Below the pieces are notes generated by a model. It searched no databases, was not told the origin of the DNA, and saw only the letters and a program-made list of their open reading frames with translations. A stretch of 64,000 nt of DNA. Source: Pseudoduganella flava. Lineage in GTDB: Bacteria; Pseudomonadota; Gammaproteobacteria; Burkholderiales; Burkholderiaceae_D. The position numbers and the translations under genes are program-made. The stretch's first letter is position 1. Every line of letters starts with the position of its first letter. The stretch covers positions 248,001 to 312,000 of the forward strand of contig NZ_VLKW01000004.1 of the NCBI RefSeq assembly GCF_007830495.1. Reading direction: 5' to 3'. Shown here one piece after another: positions 1 to 8,556 of this stretch.

Positions 1-275
1 TCATTAACAAGTCGGCAAAGAACGTCAACGCCGCCAAGCTGTGGCTGGACTACATGCTGTCGAAGCGCGGCCAGACGGTGATCGCCAACGAGTCGAAGCT
101 GTATGCGATCCGCGCCGACTTGACGGGCGAGACGACCAGCGCGGACCTCGTCAAGCAGGTGGGCCAGGACAAGCTGAAGCCGATTCCCGTGCACCCCAGC
201 GTGCTGCAGGACCTGGTGCCGGCCAAGCGCATGGCGTTCCTGAAGCAGTGGAAAGACACGGCCGGCAAGAAGTGA
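1..275 (+). CDS. ABC transporter substrate-binding protein, C-terminal end (partial)
   Basis: The reading frame is open from base 3 and ends with TGA at 273-275, giving the last 90 residues of a protein whose start lies outside the window. The text (NAAKLWLDYMLSKRGQ near the start, ending QWKDTAGKK) resembles the C-terminal lobe of FbpA/AfuA-type periplasmic binding proteins of the iron/sugar-phosphate family. The permease gene follows after 7 bp, so the two are surely one operon. The ligand cannot be told from this fragment: Fe3+, thiamine-like compounds or phosphorylated sugars are all known for the family. Confidence 0.75.
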   Translation, partial: INKSAKNVNAAKLWLDYMLSKRGQTVIANESKLYAIRADLTGETTSADLVKQVGQDKLKPIPVHPSVLQDLVPAKRMAFLKQWKDTAGKK

Positions 276-282
276 GCTGATC

Positions 283-2091
283 ATGCAGACCGTCCTCCAT
301 CAACCGATCGCGCACCAGGCCGTGCCGGCGCTGCCGCCCGCCCGCGGCCCGCGCATGAACTGGCCGCGCGGCCTCGTCGCCACCCTGACGGCGCTGGCGA
401 TCTTCGTGCCGCTCGCGCTGATCTTTTACCAGAGCTTCCTGTCCGCGCCGTTCTTCGTGCCGGACAAGGTGCTCGGCCTGGATTCGTACCGCTTCATCTT
501 CGACGACCCGGACTTCGCGCAAGCGTTCCAGAACGGCCTGCTGCTGGCGACGGGCCTCGCGCTGATCGCCGTGCCACTGGGCGGCATGCTCGCGTTCCTG
601 ATGGTGCGCACGGACTTGCCGGGGCGCGGCTGGATCGCGCCGCTGCTGCTGGTGCCGATCTTCGTGTCGCCGATGGTGATGGGCTTCGGCTACGTCGTGT
701 CGATGGGGCCCGTGGGCTTCTACTCGACGTGGGCGAAGGAGCTGGTGGGCTTCGTGCCGTGGAACGTGTATTCGTTCACCAGCATCGTCGTCATCGCCGG
801 CCTGACGCACGTGCCGCACGTGTACCTGTACGCATCGTCCGCGCTGCGCAGCCTGGGCTCGGATGTAGAGGAAGCGGCCCGCGTGGCCGGCGCTTCGCCG
901 CTGCGCGTCATGTTCAACGTGTCGCTGCCGATGATCATGCCGGCGCTTGCCTATGCTGGCGTGCTGGTGTTCTTCCTCGGCTTCGAAGTGTTCGGCCTCG
1001 TGCTGGTGCTGGGCGATCCGGAAGGCCACCTGGTGCTGCCGACCTACCTGTACAAGCTGACCAACAAACTGGGCACGCCGTCGTACCACCTGATGGCGGC
1101 GGTGGCCGTGTGCCTCGTGCTGGTGACGATGCCGCTGGTGATGCTGCAGCGCTGGCTGCTCAAATCCGCCAACAAGTACGTGTCGATCAAGGGCAAGGGT
1201 GCGCGCAGCAAGGCGATGCCGCTGGGCCGCTGGAAGTGGCTGGCGTTCGCGCTGCTGGGCGTGTGGCTGCTGGTGACGATCGTGATGCCGCTGTCCGGGA
1301 TTGCGCTGCGCTCGTTCGTGCAGTACTGGGGCGAGGGCGTCAAGCTGGCGGACGTGCTGACGCTGCAGCACTTCCGCGACATCTTCGACCAGCCGGCGCT
1401 GACCCGCGCGATCCTGAACACAGTGCTGATCGGCGTGATCGGCGGCGGCCTGGCGATCGTCTGCTACACCTTCGTCGCGCTGGCGATGCATCGCCGCCAG
1501 GACGGTATCTCGCGGTTCCTCGACTACAGCGTGCTGGTGCCGCGCGCCGTGCCGGGCCTGCTGGCGGGCCTGGCGTTCCTGTGGGTGTTCCTGTTCGTGC
1601 CGACGTGGCTCGATGGGATCTTCAAGGGCATGGACAACGCGGTGGCCGCCTGGCTGTCGGCGAACCTGATCCCGGCATTGCGGTCGCTGCGTTCGACGAT
1701 CTTCGCGGTCTGGCTCGCGTATTCCGTCGTGTGGATGGCGTATGGCATGCGGCTGATCTCCAGCGCGCTGCTGCAGGTGGGGCCGGAGCTGGAAGAGGCA
1801 GCCCGCGCGGTCGGGGCACGCCGCGGCCGGGTGGTGCGTGACGTCACGCTGCCGCTGGTGCGCTATGGCCTGTTGGGCAGCTGGCTGATGATCTTCCTGA
1901 TCTTCGAGCGGGAGTATTCGACGGGCGTGTACCTGCTGTCGCCGGGCACCGAAGTGATCGGCGCGATGCTCGTGTCGCTGTGGGCGGGTGGCTCGACCGA
2001 CCTGGTGGCCGCGCTGTCGTTCATTAACATCACGCTGGTGGCCATCGGCCTCGGCATCGCGCTGCGCTTCGGCGTGAAGCTGCACGATTAA
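283..2091 (+). CDS. FbpB/AfuB-type ABC transporter permease, two fused permease domains
   Basis: A 602-residue inner-membrane protein with about twelve hydrophobic segments and two binding-protein-dependent permease domains. Each half carries an EAA-type loop for contact with the ATPase: EEAARVAGASPLRVMFNVSLP around residues 200-220 and EEAARAVGARRGRVVRDVTLP around 505-525. The tandem-domain layout and length match FbpB/AfuB permeases. It lies between the binding protein (7 bp gap) and the ATPase (11 bp gap). It forms the pore of the importer; the substrate is not shown by the sequence. Confidence 0.88.
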   Translation: MQTVLHQPIAHQAVPALPPARGPRMNWPRGLVATLTALAIFVPLALIFYQSFLSAPFFVPDKVLGLDSYRFIFDDPDFAQAFQNGLLLATGLALIAVPLGGMLAFLMVRTDLPGRGWIAPLLLVPIFVSPMVMGFGYVVSMGPVGFYSTWAKELVGFVPWNVYSFTSIVVIAGLTHVPHVYLYASSALRSLGSDVEEAARVAGASPLRVMFNVSLPMIMPALAYAGVLVFFLGFEVFGLVLVLGDPEGHLVLPTYLYKLTNKLGTPSYHLMAAVAVCLVLVTMPLVMLQRWLLKSANKYVSIKGKGARSKAMPLGRWKWLAFALLGVWLLVTIVMPLSGIALRSFVQYWGEGVKLADVLTLQHFRDIFDQPALTRAILNTVLIGVIGGGLAIVCYTFVALAMHRRQDGISRFLDYSVLVPRAVPGLLAGLAFLWVFLFVPTWLDGIFKGMDNAVAAWLSANLIPALRSLRSTIFAVWLAYSVVWMAYGMRLISSALLQVGPELEEAARAVGARRGRVVRDVTLPLVRYGLLGSWLMIFLIFEREYSTGVYLLSPGTEVIGAMLVSLWAGGSTDLVAALSFINITLVAIGLGIALRFGVKLHD

Positions 2092-2102
2092 CGGGAAAGC
2101 AC

Positions 2103-3194
2103 ATGAAACGAGACCTGAACATGAACGAACTGACCGTCGACGACCTGCACCTCGATTACGGCACCGGTGCGCACGCGAACCCGATCCTGAAGGGCGTGTC
2201 GATGCACCTGCAAAAAGGCGAAGTGGTGGCGCTCTTGGGCCCATCGGGCAGCGGCAAGACCACGCTGCTGCGCGCCGTCGCGGGCCTGGAAAGCCCGCGC
2301 CTGGGCAGCATCGACATCGGCGCACGCCGCGTGTTCGACGGCGCGAAGAAACAGGAACTGCCGGCCGAGGAACGCAACCTGGGCCTGGTGTTCCAGTCGT
2401 ATGCGCTGTGGCCGCACAAGACCGTCTTCGACAACGTCGCCTACGGCCTGCAGCTGCGCCGCATGGCGGGCGGCGAGATCAAGACGCGCGTGGCCGAGGT
2501 ACTGGCGCAGCTGGGCCTCGGGCACCTCGGCGAGCGCTATCCGCACCAGCTGTCCGGCGGCCAGCAGCAGCGCGTGGCGATCGCCCGCGCGCTCGTCTAC
2601 AACCCGCCAGTGATCCTGCTGGACGAGCCGCTGTCGAACCTCGACGCGAAGCTGCGCGAGGAAGCCCGCGCGTTCCTGCGCGAGCTGATCGTGCGACTGG
2701 GCCTGTCCGCGCTGATGGTCACGCACGACCAGGCCGAGGCGATGGCGATCTCGGACCGCATCCTGCTGCTCAATAACGGCCGCATCGAGCAGCAGGGCAC
2801 GCCGCAGAGCATGTACGAAACGCCGGAAACGCTGTTCACGGCCGAGTTCATGGGCAGTAACAACCGGCTGCCGGGCAAGCTGGTGCAACGCGACGGGGCC
2901 GATGTCGTCATCGACGTGGCGGGCACGCAGCTGCGCGGCACGGGACGAGGCAACCCCGGTGGCAATCCGGGCGCGGAGATCGCGCCGCTGGTGCGGGTCG
3001 AAGAGGTGCGCATCAGCGCCACGCAGGCCGACAACGCGCTGGCGTTGCCGCTGTCGACGTGCATGTACCTGGGCGATCGGTGGGAGTGCCTGTTCAAGCA
3101 GGGCGATATCAGTGTGCGGGCGTATTCGCGCATGCGGCTAGGGGACGGCATGTACTGGCTGCAGATGCCGGCTGAGAAGCTGTGGGTGTTTTAA
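2103..3194 (+). CDS. ABC transporter ATP-binding protein (FbpC/AfuC type)
   Basis: A 363-residue ATPase powering the upstream permease. Visible motifs are Walker A (GPSGSGKTT near residue 46), Q-loop (VFQSYALWPHK), signature LSGGQQQRVAIARAL, Walker B (VILLDEPLSNLDAKLR) and the switch histidine (MVTHDQAEAM). About 120 C-terminal residues form the accessory TOBE-like domain seen in this group. ATG 2103 follows GGGAAAG; an in-frame ATG at 2121 is a possible alternative. It ends the operon, converging on hexR with a strong palindrome between them. Confidence 0.9.
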   Translation: MKRDLNMNELTVDDLHLDYGTGAHANPILKGVSMHLQKGEVVALLGPSGSGKTTLLRAVAGLESPRLGSIDIGARRVFDGAKKQELPAEERNLGLVFQSYALWPHKTVFDNVAYGLQLRRMAGGEIKTRVAEVLAQLGLGHLGERYPHQLSGGQQQRVAIARALVYNPPVILLDEPLSNLDAKLREEARAFLRELIVRLGLSALMVTHDQAEAMAISDRILLLNNGRIEQQGTPQSMYETPETLFTAEFMGSNNRLPGKLVQRDGADVVIDVAGTQLRGTGRGNPGGNPGAEIAPLVRVEEVRISATQADNALALPLSTCMYLGDRWECLFKQGDISVRAYSRMRLGDGMYWLQMPAEKLWVF

Positions 3195-3238
3195 AACGGA
3201 GCGGGCTACCGGCGGCTGCTTACCCAGAGGCAGAGGCC

Positions 3239-3265
3239 AGGGTCAGACCCGGCGGGTCTGACCCT
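3239..3265. repeat. GGGTCAGACCC-type intergenic palindrome
   Basis: AGGGTCAGACCC and GGGTCTGACCCT form a perfect 12-bp stem around a GGC loop, between the convergent ATPase and hexR genes. The flank AGGGTTTGCC that follows also follows the copy near 54234. A hairpin at this site could stop transcription from both sides. It belongs to a family with further copies near 33.3, 33.4, 39.2 and 54.2 kb. Confidence 0.85.
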
Positions 3266-3322
3266 AGGGTTTGCCGTCGGGCTTATGTGTAAGCTACCGG
3301 CCCGCATGAAGCGGAAACGGAC

Positions 3323-4177
3323 TCAGCCGATAAACGAATCGAACTGCACCTCGAACTCCTGCAATGCCTTCTGCGCGTTCTGCATCTTGCGGCGGAATTC
3401 CGGGCCGCGGCGCAGCGCCAGGCCGACGGCCAGCACGTCGATGACGACGAGGTAGGCCAGGCGTGCCGAGATCGGCGTGTACGGGTCCGTGTTGAAGATC
3501 AGGTCGATCGGGATCAGCACGTTGGCCATGTCGGCCAGCGGCGTGCCCGATGGGGCGAGCACGATGACGTCCGCGCCGCCGTCGCGCGCCAGTTGCGCGG
3601 AGCGCACGAGGGCCGGGCTGTTGCCGCGCTGGGAGATCGCCACCAGCGCGTCGCCCTTGCGCAGCAGTGCCGCGGCGATCGCGTGGATCGCCGGGTCCGA
3701 GTAGGCGACGGTCGGTACGCCGGAGCGGAAGAACTTGTGCTGCGCGTCCGCCGCCACGATGCCGGACGTGCCCTGGCCGTAGAACTCGATCTTGTTGGCC
3801 AGCGCCAGGATGTCGAGCGCGCGCTGCACCGGTTCGTGGTGCAGGTTGTTGCGCAGGTCTAGGAGCGTGTTGATCGAGCGGCTGCAGATCTTGTTGATCA
3901 GGTCAGCCGCCAGGTCGTCCTGCGACGGCGCTTCGTTCAGGCCGGGCAGGGCGACAGCCAGGCCTTGCGCGAGCTTCAGCTTGAACTCGTGCCAGCCGTC
4001 GTAGCCCAGCGTGCGGCAAAAGCGCACGACGGTCGGTTCGGATACCTGGGCGCTTTTCGCCAGCGCCGTGATGTTCGAGTTTACGGTGCGCGACGGATTG
4101 TCGAGCACCGCGAGGGCGACCTTGCGCTCGGACTTCGACAACGAGTCCAATTGAGTGCGGATGGAATCCAGCAGCAT
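3323..4177 (-). CDS. hexR: HexR, RpiR-family repressor of hexose catabolism
   Basis: A 284-residue protein with an N-terminal RpiR helix-turn-helix (residues 1-77, including ALAKSAQVSEPTVVRFCRTLG) and a C-terminal SIS sugar-phosphate-binding domain (about 120-250, with YGQGTSGIVAADAQHKF and ISQRGNSPALV). The HexR family senses 2-keto-3-deoxy-6-phosphogluconate and represses zwf, edd, eda and related genes. It lies 18 bp after zwf on the same strand, so it is probably co-transcribed and autoregulated. The zwf and edd neighbours make HexR far more likely than MurR or another RpiR relative. Confidence 0.92.
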   Translation of the reverse strand: MLLDSIRTQLDSLSKSERKVALAVLDNPSRTVNSNITALAKSAQVSEPTVVRFCRTLGYDGWHEFKLKLAQGLAVALPGLNEAPSQDDLAADLINKICSRSINTLLDLRNNLHHEPVQRALDILALANKIEFYGQGTSGIVAADAQHKFFRSGVPTVAYSDPAIHAIAAALLRKGDALVAISQRGNSPALVRSAQLARDGGADVIVLAPSGTPLADMANVLIPIDLIFNTDPYTPISARLAYLVVIDVLAVGLALRRGPEFRRKMQNAQKALQEFEVQFDSFIG

Positions 4178-4195
4178 ATCGTCCAGGTGCTCCGC

Positions 4196-5668
4196 TCAAT
4201 CCTCGGGGAGCGCTTCTTCGCGCCACTGCAGCCCGTCGCGCCCGATCAGCGCGGACGATGCGGCGGGGCCCCACGTGCCGGCCGCATACGGCAGCGGCGC
4301 CGTGTCGTCCTGCTCCCAGTTGTTCAGGATCGGCTCGACCCATTCCCACGCCGCTTCCAGTTCGTCGCCGCGCATGAACAGCGTCAGCTGGCCGCGCAGC
4401 ACGTCGAGCAGCAAGCGCTCGTAGGCATCCATGCGCGGCATCTTGAACGTTTCGCGGAAGTCCAGTTCCAGCTCGGCCGGTTTCAGGCGCATGCCTTCGC
4501 CCGGCGTCTTCGCCATCAGGTTCATGCGCAGGCCTTCGTCCGGCTGCAGGCGGATCACGAGGGAGTTCGGCTGGAAGCTGGACGTAGGCTGCTGGAAGAT
4601 CGAGTGCGGGATCTGCTTGAAGCGCACGACGATCTCGGCCAGCGAGTCGGCCATCCGCTTGCCGGTGCGCAGGTAGAACGGCACGCCGGCCCAGCGCCAC
4701 GTGTCGATCTCCGCCTTCATCGCCACGAAGGTCTCGGTGCGCGAGCCTTGCGGCGCATCCGGTTCGTCGCGGTAGCTCGGCACCGGCTGGCCGTCCACAT
4801 GGCCGGCGCGGTACTGGCCGCGCACGATGTTCTGCGCCAGGGTCGTCGGCGTGAAGCGCTTCAGTGCGCGCAGCACCTGCAGCTTGGCGTCGCGCACGGC
4901 GTCCGGCGACGTCGATGCAGGCGGCTCCATCGCGACGATGCAGAGCAGCTGCAGCAGGTGGTTCTGCAGCATGTCGCGCAGCGCGCCGGACGTGTCGTAG
5001 TAGCCGATGCGGTTGCCCACGCCCAGCTTCTCGGCGATCGTGATCTGCACGTCCGAGATCCATTCGCGGCGCCACAGCGGTTCGAACAGGATGTTCCCGA
5101 AGCGCAGCGCCAGCAGGTTCTGCACCGTTTCCTTGCCCAGGTAGTGGTCGATCCGGTAGATCTGCGATTCCTCGAACACTTCGCCCACTTCGCGGTTGAT
5201 CTGCTTCGCGGACGCCAGGTCGCGGCCCAGCGGCTTTTCCAGCACCACGCGCGAGTTCGGCGTGACGAGGCCGTTTTCCTTCAGGTTGTCGCAGATCTGC
5301 GCGAACAGTGCCGGCGGCGTGGCCAGGTAGTACACGCGGTTCAGGCTCGGGTCGGGGCGCAGCGCTTCCGCGAGCCCCTGGTAGCTGGCCGACTCGGTCG
5401 CGTTGACGGCCACGTAGACGATGCGGCGCGTGAACCGTTCCCAGTTCTCCGGCGTCACCTTCGGCGTCTTGATGTGCGGGCGCGACGTGCTGTTGACCGT
5501 CGCGATGAATTCTTCCGTGGTGTTGTCGTGCCGGCCGATGCAGATGATGCGGGCGGAAGGCGGCAGGTCGCCGCACACGTCGCGCGAGAACATCGCGGGC
5601 AACAGCTTGCGCATCGCAAGGTCGCCGCTGCCGCCGAACAGAACCAGGTCAAAATCGGAAAGTGCCAT
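4196..5668 (-). CDS. zwf: Glucose-6-phosphate 1-dehydrogenase
   Basis: A 490-residue cytoplasmic enzyme oxidising glucose-6-phosphate to 6-phosphogluconolactone with NADP+ (or NAD+). The nucleotide-binding turn FGGSGDLAMRKLLPA is at residues 11-25 and the active-site signature RIDHYLGKE at 172-180. VLEKPLGRD (142-150) and the C-terminal domain are intact, and the length is normal for bacterial Zwf. It follows the lactonase gene and precedes hexR. Two operator-like TGTAGT repeats lie 30-75 bp upstream of the ATG, so it probably has its own HexR-controlled promoter. Confidence 0.97.
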   Translation of the reverse strand: MALSDFDLVLFGGSGDLAMRKLLPAMFSRDVCGDLPPSARIICIGRHDNTTEEFIATVNSTSRPHIKTPKVTPENWERFTRRIVYVAVNATESASYQGLAEALRPDPSLNRVYYLATPPALFAQICDNLKENGLVTPNSRVVLEKPLGRDLASAKQINREVGEVFEESQIYRIDHYLGKETVQNLLALRFGNILFEPLWRREWISDVQITIAEKLGVGNRIGYYDTSGALRDMLQNHLLQLLCIVAMEPPASTSPDAVRDAKLQVLRALKRFTPTTLAQNIVRGQYRAGHVDGQPVPSYRDEPDAPQGSRTETFVAMKAEIDTWRWAGVPFYLRTGKRMADSLAEIVVRFKQIPHSIFQQPTSSFQPNSLVIRLQPDEGLRMNLMAKTPGEGMRLKPAELELDFRETFKMPRMDAYERLLLDVLRGQLTLFMRGDELEAAWEWVEPILNNWEQDDTAPLPYAAGTWGPAASSALIGRDGLQWREEALPED

Positions 5669-5697
5669 GATGGGTGTCGTCTGTGGTTGGAGGTGCT

Positions 5698-5743
5698 GAA
5701 AACTTACTACCTAAAAATGTTTGTTTGACGAAAATATACTACA
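5698..5743 (-). promoter_or_regulatory. Two putative HexR operators upstream of zwf
   Basis: Read toward zwf, bases 5743-5729 give TGTAGTATATTTTCG and bases 5711-5698 give GGTAGTAAGTTTTC. They are 32 bp apart, about three helical turns. The first matches 13 of 15 bases of TGTAGTAAAATTTCG in front of edd. HexR is known to bind TGTA-rich imperfect palindromes upstream of zwf and edd in other proteobacteria. The assignment rests on this repetition and gene content; binding is inferred. Confidence 0.6.
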
Positions 5744-5786
5744 AATTCATCAATCGTGCCGGCCGTGCCAGGCGCAACAGGGAGCA

Positions 5787-6689
5787 TCAAGGCCGGTACT
5801 GCGGCGACTCCAGGCCTGCCACCGGCAGCCGCACGGACAGCACGCGGCCCGACAGCGGATACTGTTCCAGTTCGGCCTGCGGACGCTTGCCGGCCGTTGT
5901 GATGTACAGCGTGCGCAGGTCCGCGCCGCCAAAGGCCACCATCGTCGGGCAGCGCACGGGCAGGGCGATCTCGTCGAGCTCCTCGCCGGACGACGACAGC
6001 TTGACGATGCGGCCGCCCTCGAACATCGCGACCCAGTAATTGCCTTCGCTGTCGATGGCCGCGCCATCCGGGCGGCCGCCGTAGCCGGCGCTCTTGTCCA
6101 TGCTGAACTGGCGCACCTCGCGCTGGTTCGCCACGGCGCCTGTCGCCACGTCGAAGTCGTAGCGCGTGATGCGGTGCGCGGTGGTGTCGGCGTGGTACAT
6201 CGTGCGGTTGTCCGGGCTGAACGCCAGGCCGTTCGAATTCGTCATGCCGCCGGCCCAGGCACGGCGCACTTCGCCCTTCTCCAGCACGAACATCTCGGCC
6301 GCGGGCTGGTCGCGCGGTTCGTAGATCGTGCCGACCCAGAAGCGGCCGGCCGCATCGGGCTTGCCGTCGTTGAAGCGCGCCTTGCTGCAGTCGAACGGGG
6401 CCGGGGCGATGTCGGTCACCGCACCGGTATCGGTGTTCAGGTGGACGAAGCCGTTGCGGGTGGCGACCACCAGGCCGCCGTCCGCATGGCGCGCCAGCGC
6501 GGACGGCTCGCTCGTCATGATCCACGAGTCGTGCCGAACTGTGCTGTCGTCAGTGCCTTCGACGAGGCGGTGCACCGCGAGGCCGTCGATGTCGACCCAG
6601 TACAGCGCGCCTTCGGCCGGATGCCACAGCGGGCCTTCGCCCACCTGCATCGGCGCGTCGAACGCGACCTTCACGTCGTAGCCGCTCAT
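5787..6689 (-). CDS. SMP-30/gluconolactonase-family lactonase
   Basis: A 300-residue six-bladed beta-propeller protein of the SMP-30/gluconolaconase/LRE family. Metal-site motifs are visible: VGEGPLWHP near the N-terminus, [17 protein letters not shown] in the middle, and [12 protein letters not shown]. The start is ATG at 6689, overlapping the pgi stop as ATGA, which implies translational coupling; the frame is open further upstream but lies inside pgi. Placed between pgi and zwf, it may hydrolyse 6-phosphogluconolactone or gluconolactone. No separate pgl gene is in the window. Confidence 0.85.
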   Translation of the reverse strand: MSGYDVKVAFDAPMQVGEGPLWHPAEGALYWVDIDGLAVHRLVEGTDDSTVRHDSWIMTSEPSALARHADGGLVVATRNGFVHLNTDTGAVTDIAPAPFDCSKARFNDGKPDAAGRFWVGTIYEPRDQPAAEMFVLEKGEVRRAWAGGMTNSNGLAFSPDNRTMYHADTTAHRITRYDFDVATGAVANQREVRQFSMDKSAGYGGRPDGAAIDSEGNYWVAMFEGGRIVKLSSSGEELDEIALPVRCPTMVAFGGADLRTLYITTAGKRPQAELEQYPLSGRVLSVRLPVAGLESPQYRP

Positions 6690-8335
6690 TGGACCTTCGC
6701 TCCCTTCGCCATCACGATCAGGCCATTGGTCGAAGCGTCGTGCGCGGCCGGGTCGACGGCGCCTTCCAGTTCGGCCTGGATCTTCTTCGCGAGCACCTTG
6801 CCCAGTTCCACGCCCCACTGGTCGAAGCTGGCGATGTCCCAGATCACGCCTTGCACGAACGTCTTGTGTTCGTACAGCGCGATCAGCGCGCCCAGGGTGG
6901 CAGGGGTCAGCTGGTCCATCAGGATCGTATTCGACGGGCGATTGCCGGGGAACGTGCGGTGCGGCACCAGCTCGTCGATCTTCGCGGGCGGCAGGCCTTG
7001 CGCGGTCAGCTCGGCGCGCACTTCGTCGGCCGTCTTGCCCTTCATGAATGCTTCCGATTGCGCGAAGCAGTTGGCCAGCAGCGCGTCATGGTGGCCGGCC
7101 AGGTCGTGCGTCGGGCGCAGCGCGGCGATGAAGTCGATCGGCACGATGTCGGTGCCCTGGTGCAGCAGCTGGAAGTAGGCGTGCTGCGCGTTGGTGCCGC
7201 ACTCGCCCCACACGACGGGGCACGTGCCCGTGTCGACCTGCTGGCCGCCTTTCGTCACGCGCTTGCCGTTGCTTTCCATGTCCAGCTGCTGCAGGTAGGC
7301 GGGGAAGCGGTTCAGGTCCTGGTGGTACGGCGCGATCGACAGCGACGAGCAGCCGAGGAACTCGCGGTTCCAGAAGCCGATCAACGCCAGCAGCACCGGC
7401 ATGTTCTGGTCCAGCGGCGCGGTGCGGAAGTGCTCGTCCATCGCATGCGCGCCTTCCAGGAACGTCTGGAAGTAGCCGAAGCCGACGGCCAGCGCGACCG
7501 ACAGGCCGATCGCCGACCATACCGAATAGCGGCCGCCGACCCAATCCCAGAACGGGAACATGTTGTCCGGATCGATGCCGAAGGCCGTCACCGCTTCCGT
7601 GTTGGTGGACACGGCAACGAAGTGGCGCGCCAGGTCTTCCTCGCGGCCTTCGCACAGGAACCAGCGGCGCGCCGTCTGCGCGTTCAGCATCGTCTCGGCC
7701 GTCGTGAACGTTTTCGATGCAACGATGAACAGCGTCGTTTCCTGGTTCACCTTGGCCAGCACGGCATCCATGTCATGGCCGTCCACGTTCGACACGAAGT
7801 GCATCGTCAGGCCCGGATGGGCGTACGAACGCAGGGCCAGCACGGCCATCTTGGGGCCCAGGTCGGAACCGCCGATGCCGATGTTGACGATGTCCGTGAT
7901 GCGCTTGCCGCTGTAGCCGAGCCACGAGCCGCCGCGCACCTTGTCGGTGAACGTCTTGACGCGGTCGAGCACCGCGTGCACGTCGGCGCCGACATCCTGG
8001 CCGTCGACGACGAGCTGCTTGCCGCGCGGCATACGCAGGGCGGTGTGCAGCACGCTGCGATGTTCGGTAAGATTTATTTTCTCACCAGCCAACATCGCGT
8101 CGCGCTGCGTTTCCACGCCGCGGGCCCGGGCCAGGTCCACCAGCAACTCCACCGTGCGGTCCGTGATCCGGTTCTTTGAATAGTCGAGGAACAGGCCGGC
8201 GGCATCGACCGTCATGCGCGGGAAGCGCTGTGGGTCGGTGGCGAACAGCTGGCGCAGCTGCCAGTCTTTCGCGTCGGCGGCATGGGATTGCAGGGCTTGG
8301 TAGCGGGCGGTGGTGGTCAACAGAGGTTGGCGCAT
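6686..8335 (-). CDS. pgi: Glucose-6-phosphate isomerase
   Basis: A 549-residue enzyme interconverting glucose-6-phosphate and fructose-6-phosphate. Family motifs include [41 protein letters not shown] and [20 protein letters not shown], the last containing the catalytic Glu and a conserved His. The chosen start ([13 protein letters not shown]) gives the usual family length; the frame extends 45 codons further upstream with non-Pgi-like sequence through the promoter region. It is the first gene of the pgi-lactonase-zwf-hexR operon and is divergent from edd. Confidence 0.96.
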   Translation of the reverse strand: MRQPLLTTTARYQALQSHAADAKDWQLRQLFATDPQRFPRMTVDAAGLFLDYSKNRITDRTVELLVDLARARGVETQRDAMLAGEKINLTEHRSVLHTALRMPRGKQLVVDGQDVGADVHAVLDRVKTFTDKVRGGSWLGYSGKRITDIVNIGIGGSDLGPKMAVLALRSYAHPGLTMHFVSNVDGHDMDAVLAKVNQETTLFIVASKTFTTAETMLNAQTARRWFLCEGREEDLARHFVAVSTNTEAVTAFGIDPDNMFPFWDWVGGRYSVWSAIGLSVALAVGFGYFQTFLEGAHAMDEHFRTAPLDQNMPVLLALIGFWNREFLGCSSLSIAPYHQDLNRFPAYLQQLDMESNGKRVTKGGQQVDTGTCPVVWGECGTNAQHAYFQLLHQGTDIVPIDFIAALRPTHDLAGHHDALLANCFAQSEAFMKGKTADEVRAELTAQGLPPAKIDELVPHRTFPGNRPSNTILMDQLTPATLGALIALYEHKTFVQGVIWDIASFDQWGVELGKVLAKKIQAELEGAVDPAAHDASTNGLIVMAKGAKVQ

Positions 8336-8395
8336 GAGACGTGTCGTGTTGAAAATATGAGTAAATGGATATTGAAGAACTATACAGGAAAAGAC

Positions 8396-8412
8396 GGTAA
8401 ATTCACTACGAC
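8396..8412 (-). promoter_or_regulatory. Putative HexR operator upstream of pgi
   Basis: Read toward pgi the site is CGTAGTGAATTTACC (bases 8411-8397), matching 10 of 15 positions of the edd copy in the same orientation relative to the gene. It lies about 60 bp from the pgi ATG. It is weaker than the zwf and edd copies, so pgi control by HexR is less certain. Confidence 0.4.
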
Positions 8413-8517
8413 TTCGACGAAAAAGCCGTAAAAATCTCACTGCCGCCGCTGTCGCCGCGATGGTTCGCATCGGCGGATTCGCTCGCAGAACGAGCAGGCA
8501 GCACGCCTTTCGCCTTC

Positions 8518-8532
8518 TGTAGTAAAATTTCG
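8518..8532 (+). promoter_or_regulatory. Putative HexR operator overlapping the edd promoter
   Basis: TGTAGTAAAATTTCG lies 24 bp before the edd ATG and includes TAAAAT (8523-8528), which could serve as the -10 box. It matches 13 of 15 bases of the zwf-proximal site. Binding here would block polymerase directly, as expected for repression of edd-eda. Confidence 0.6.
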
Positions 8533-8556
8533 GGAATTCATCGATAAGGAAGCATA

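Noticed and set aside
151-2325. A 724-codon open frame on the minus strand across the permease gene
   Set aside because: It is rich in Arg, His and Gln without any domain, lies opposite a clearly coding membrane protein, and results from GC-rich third positions.
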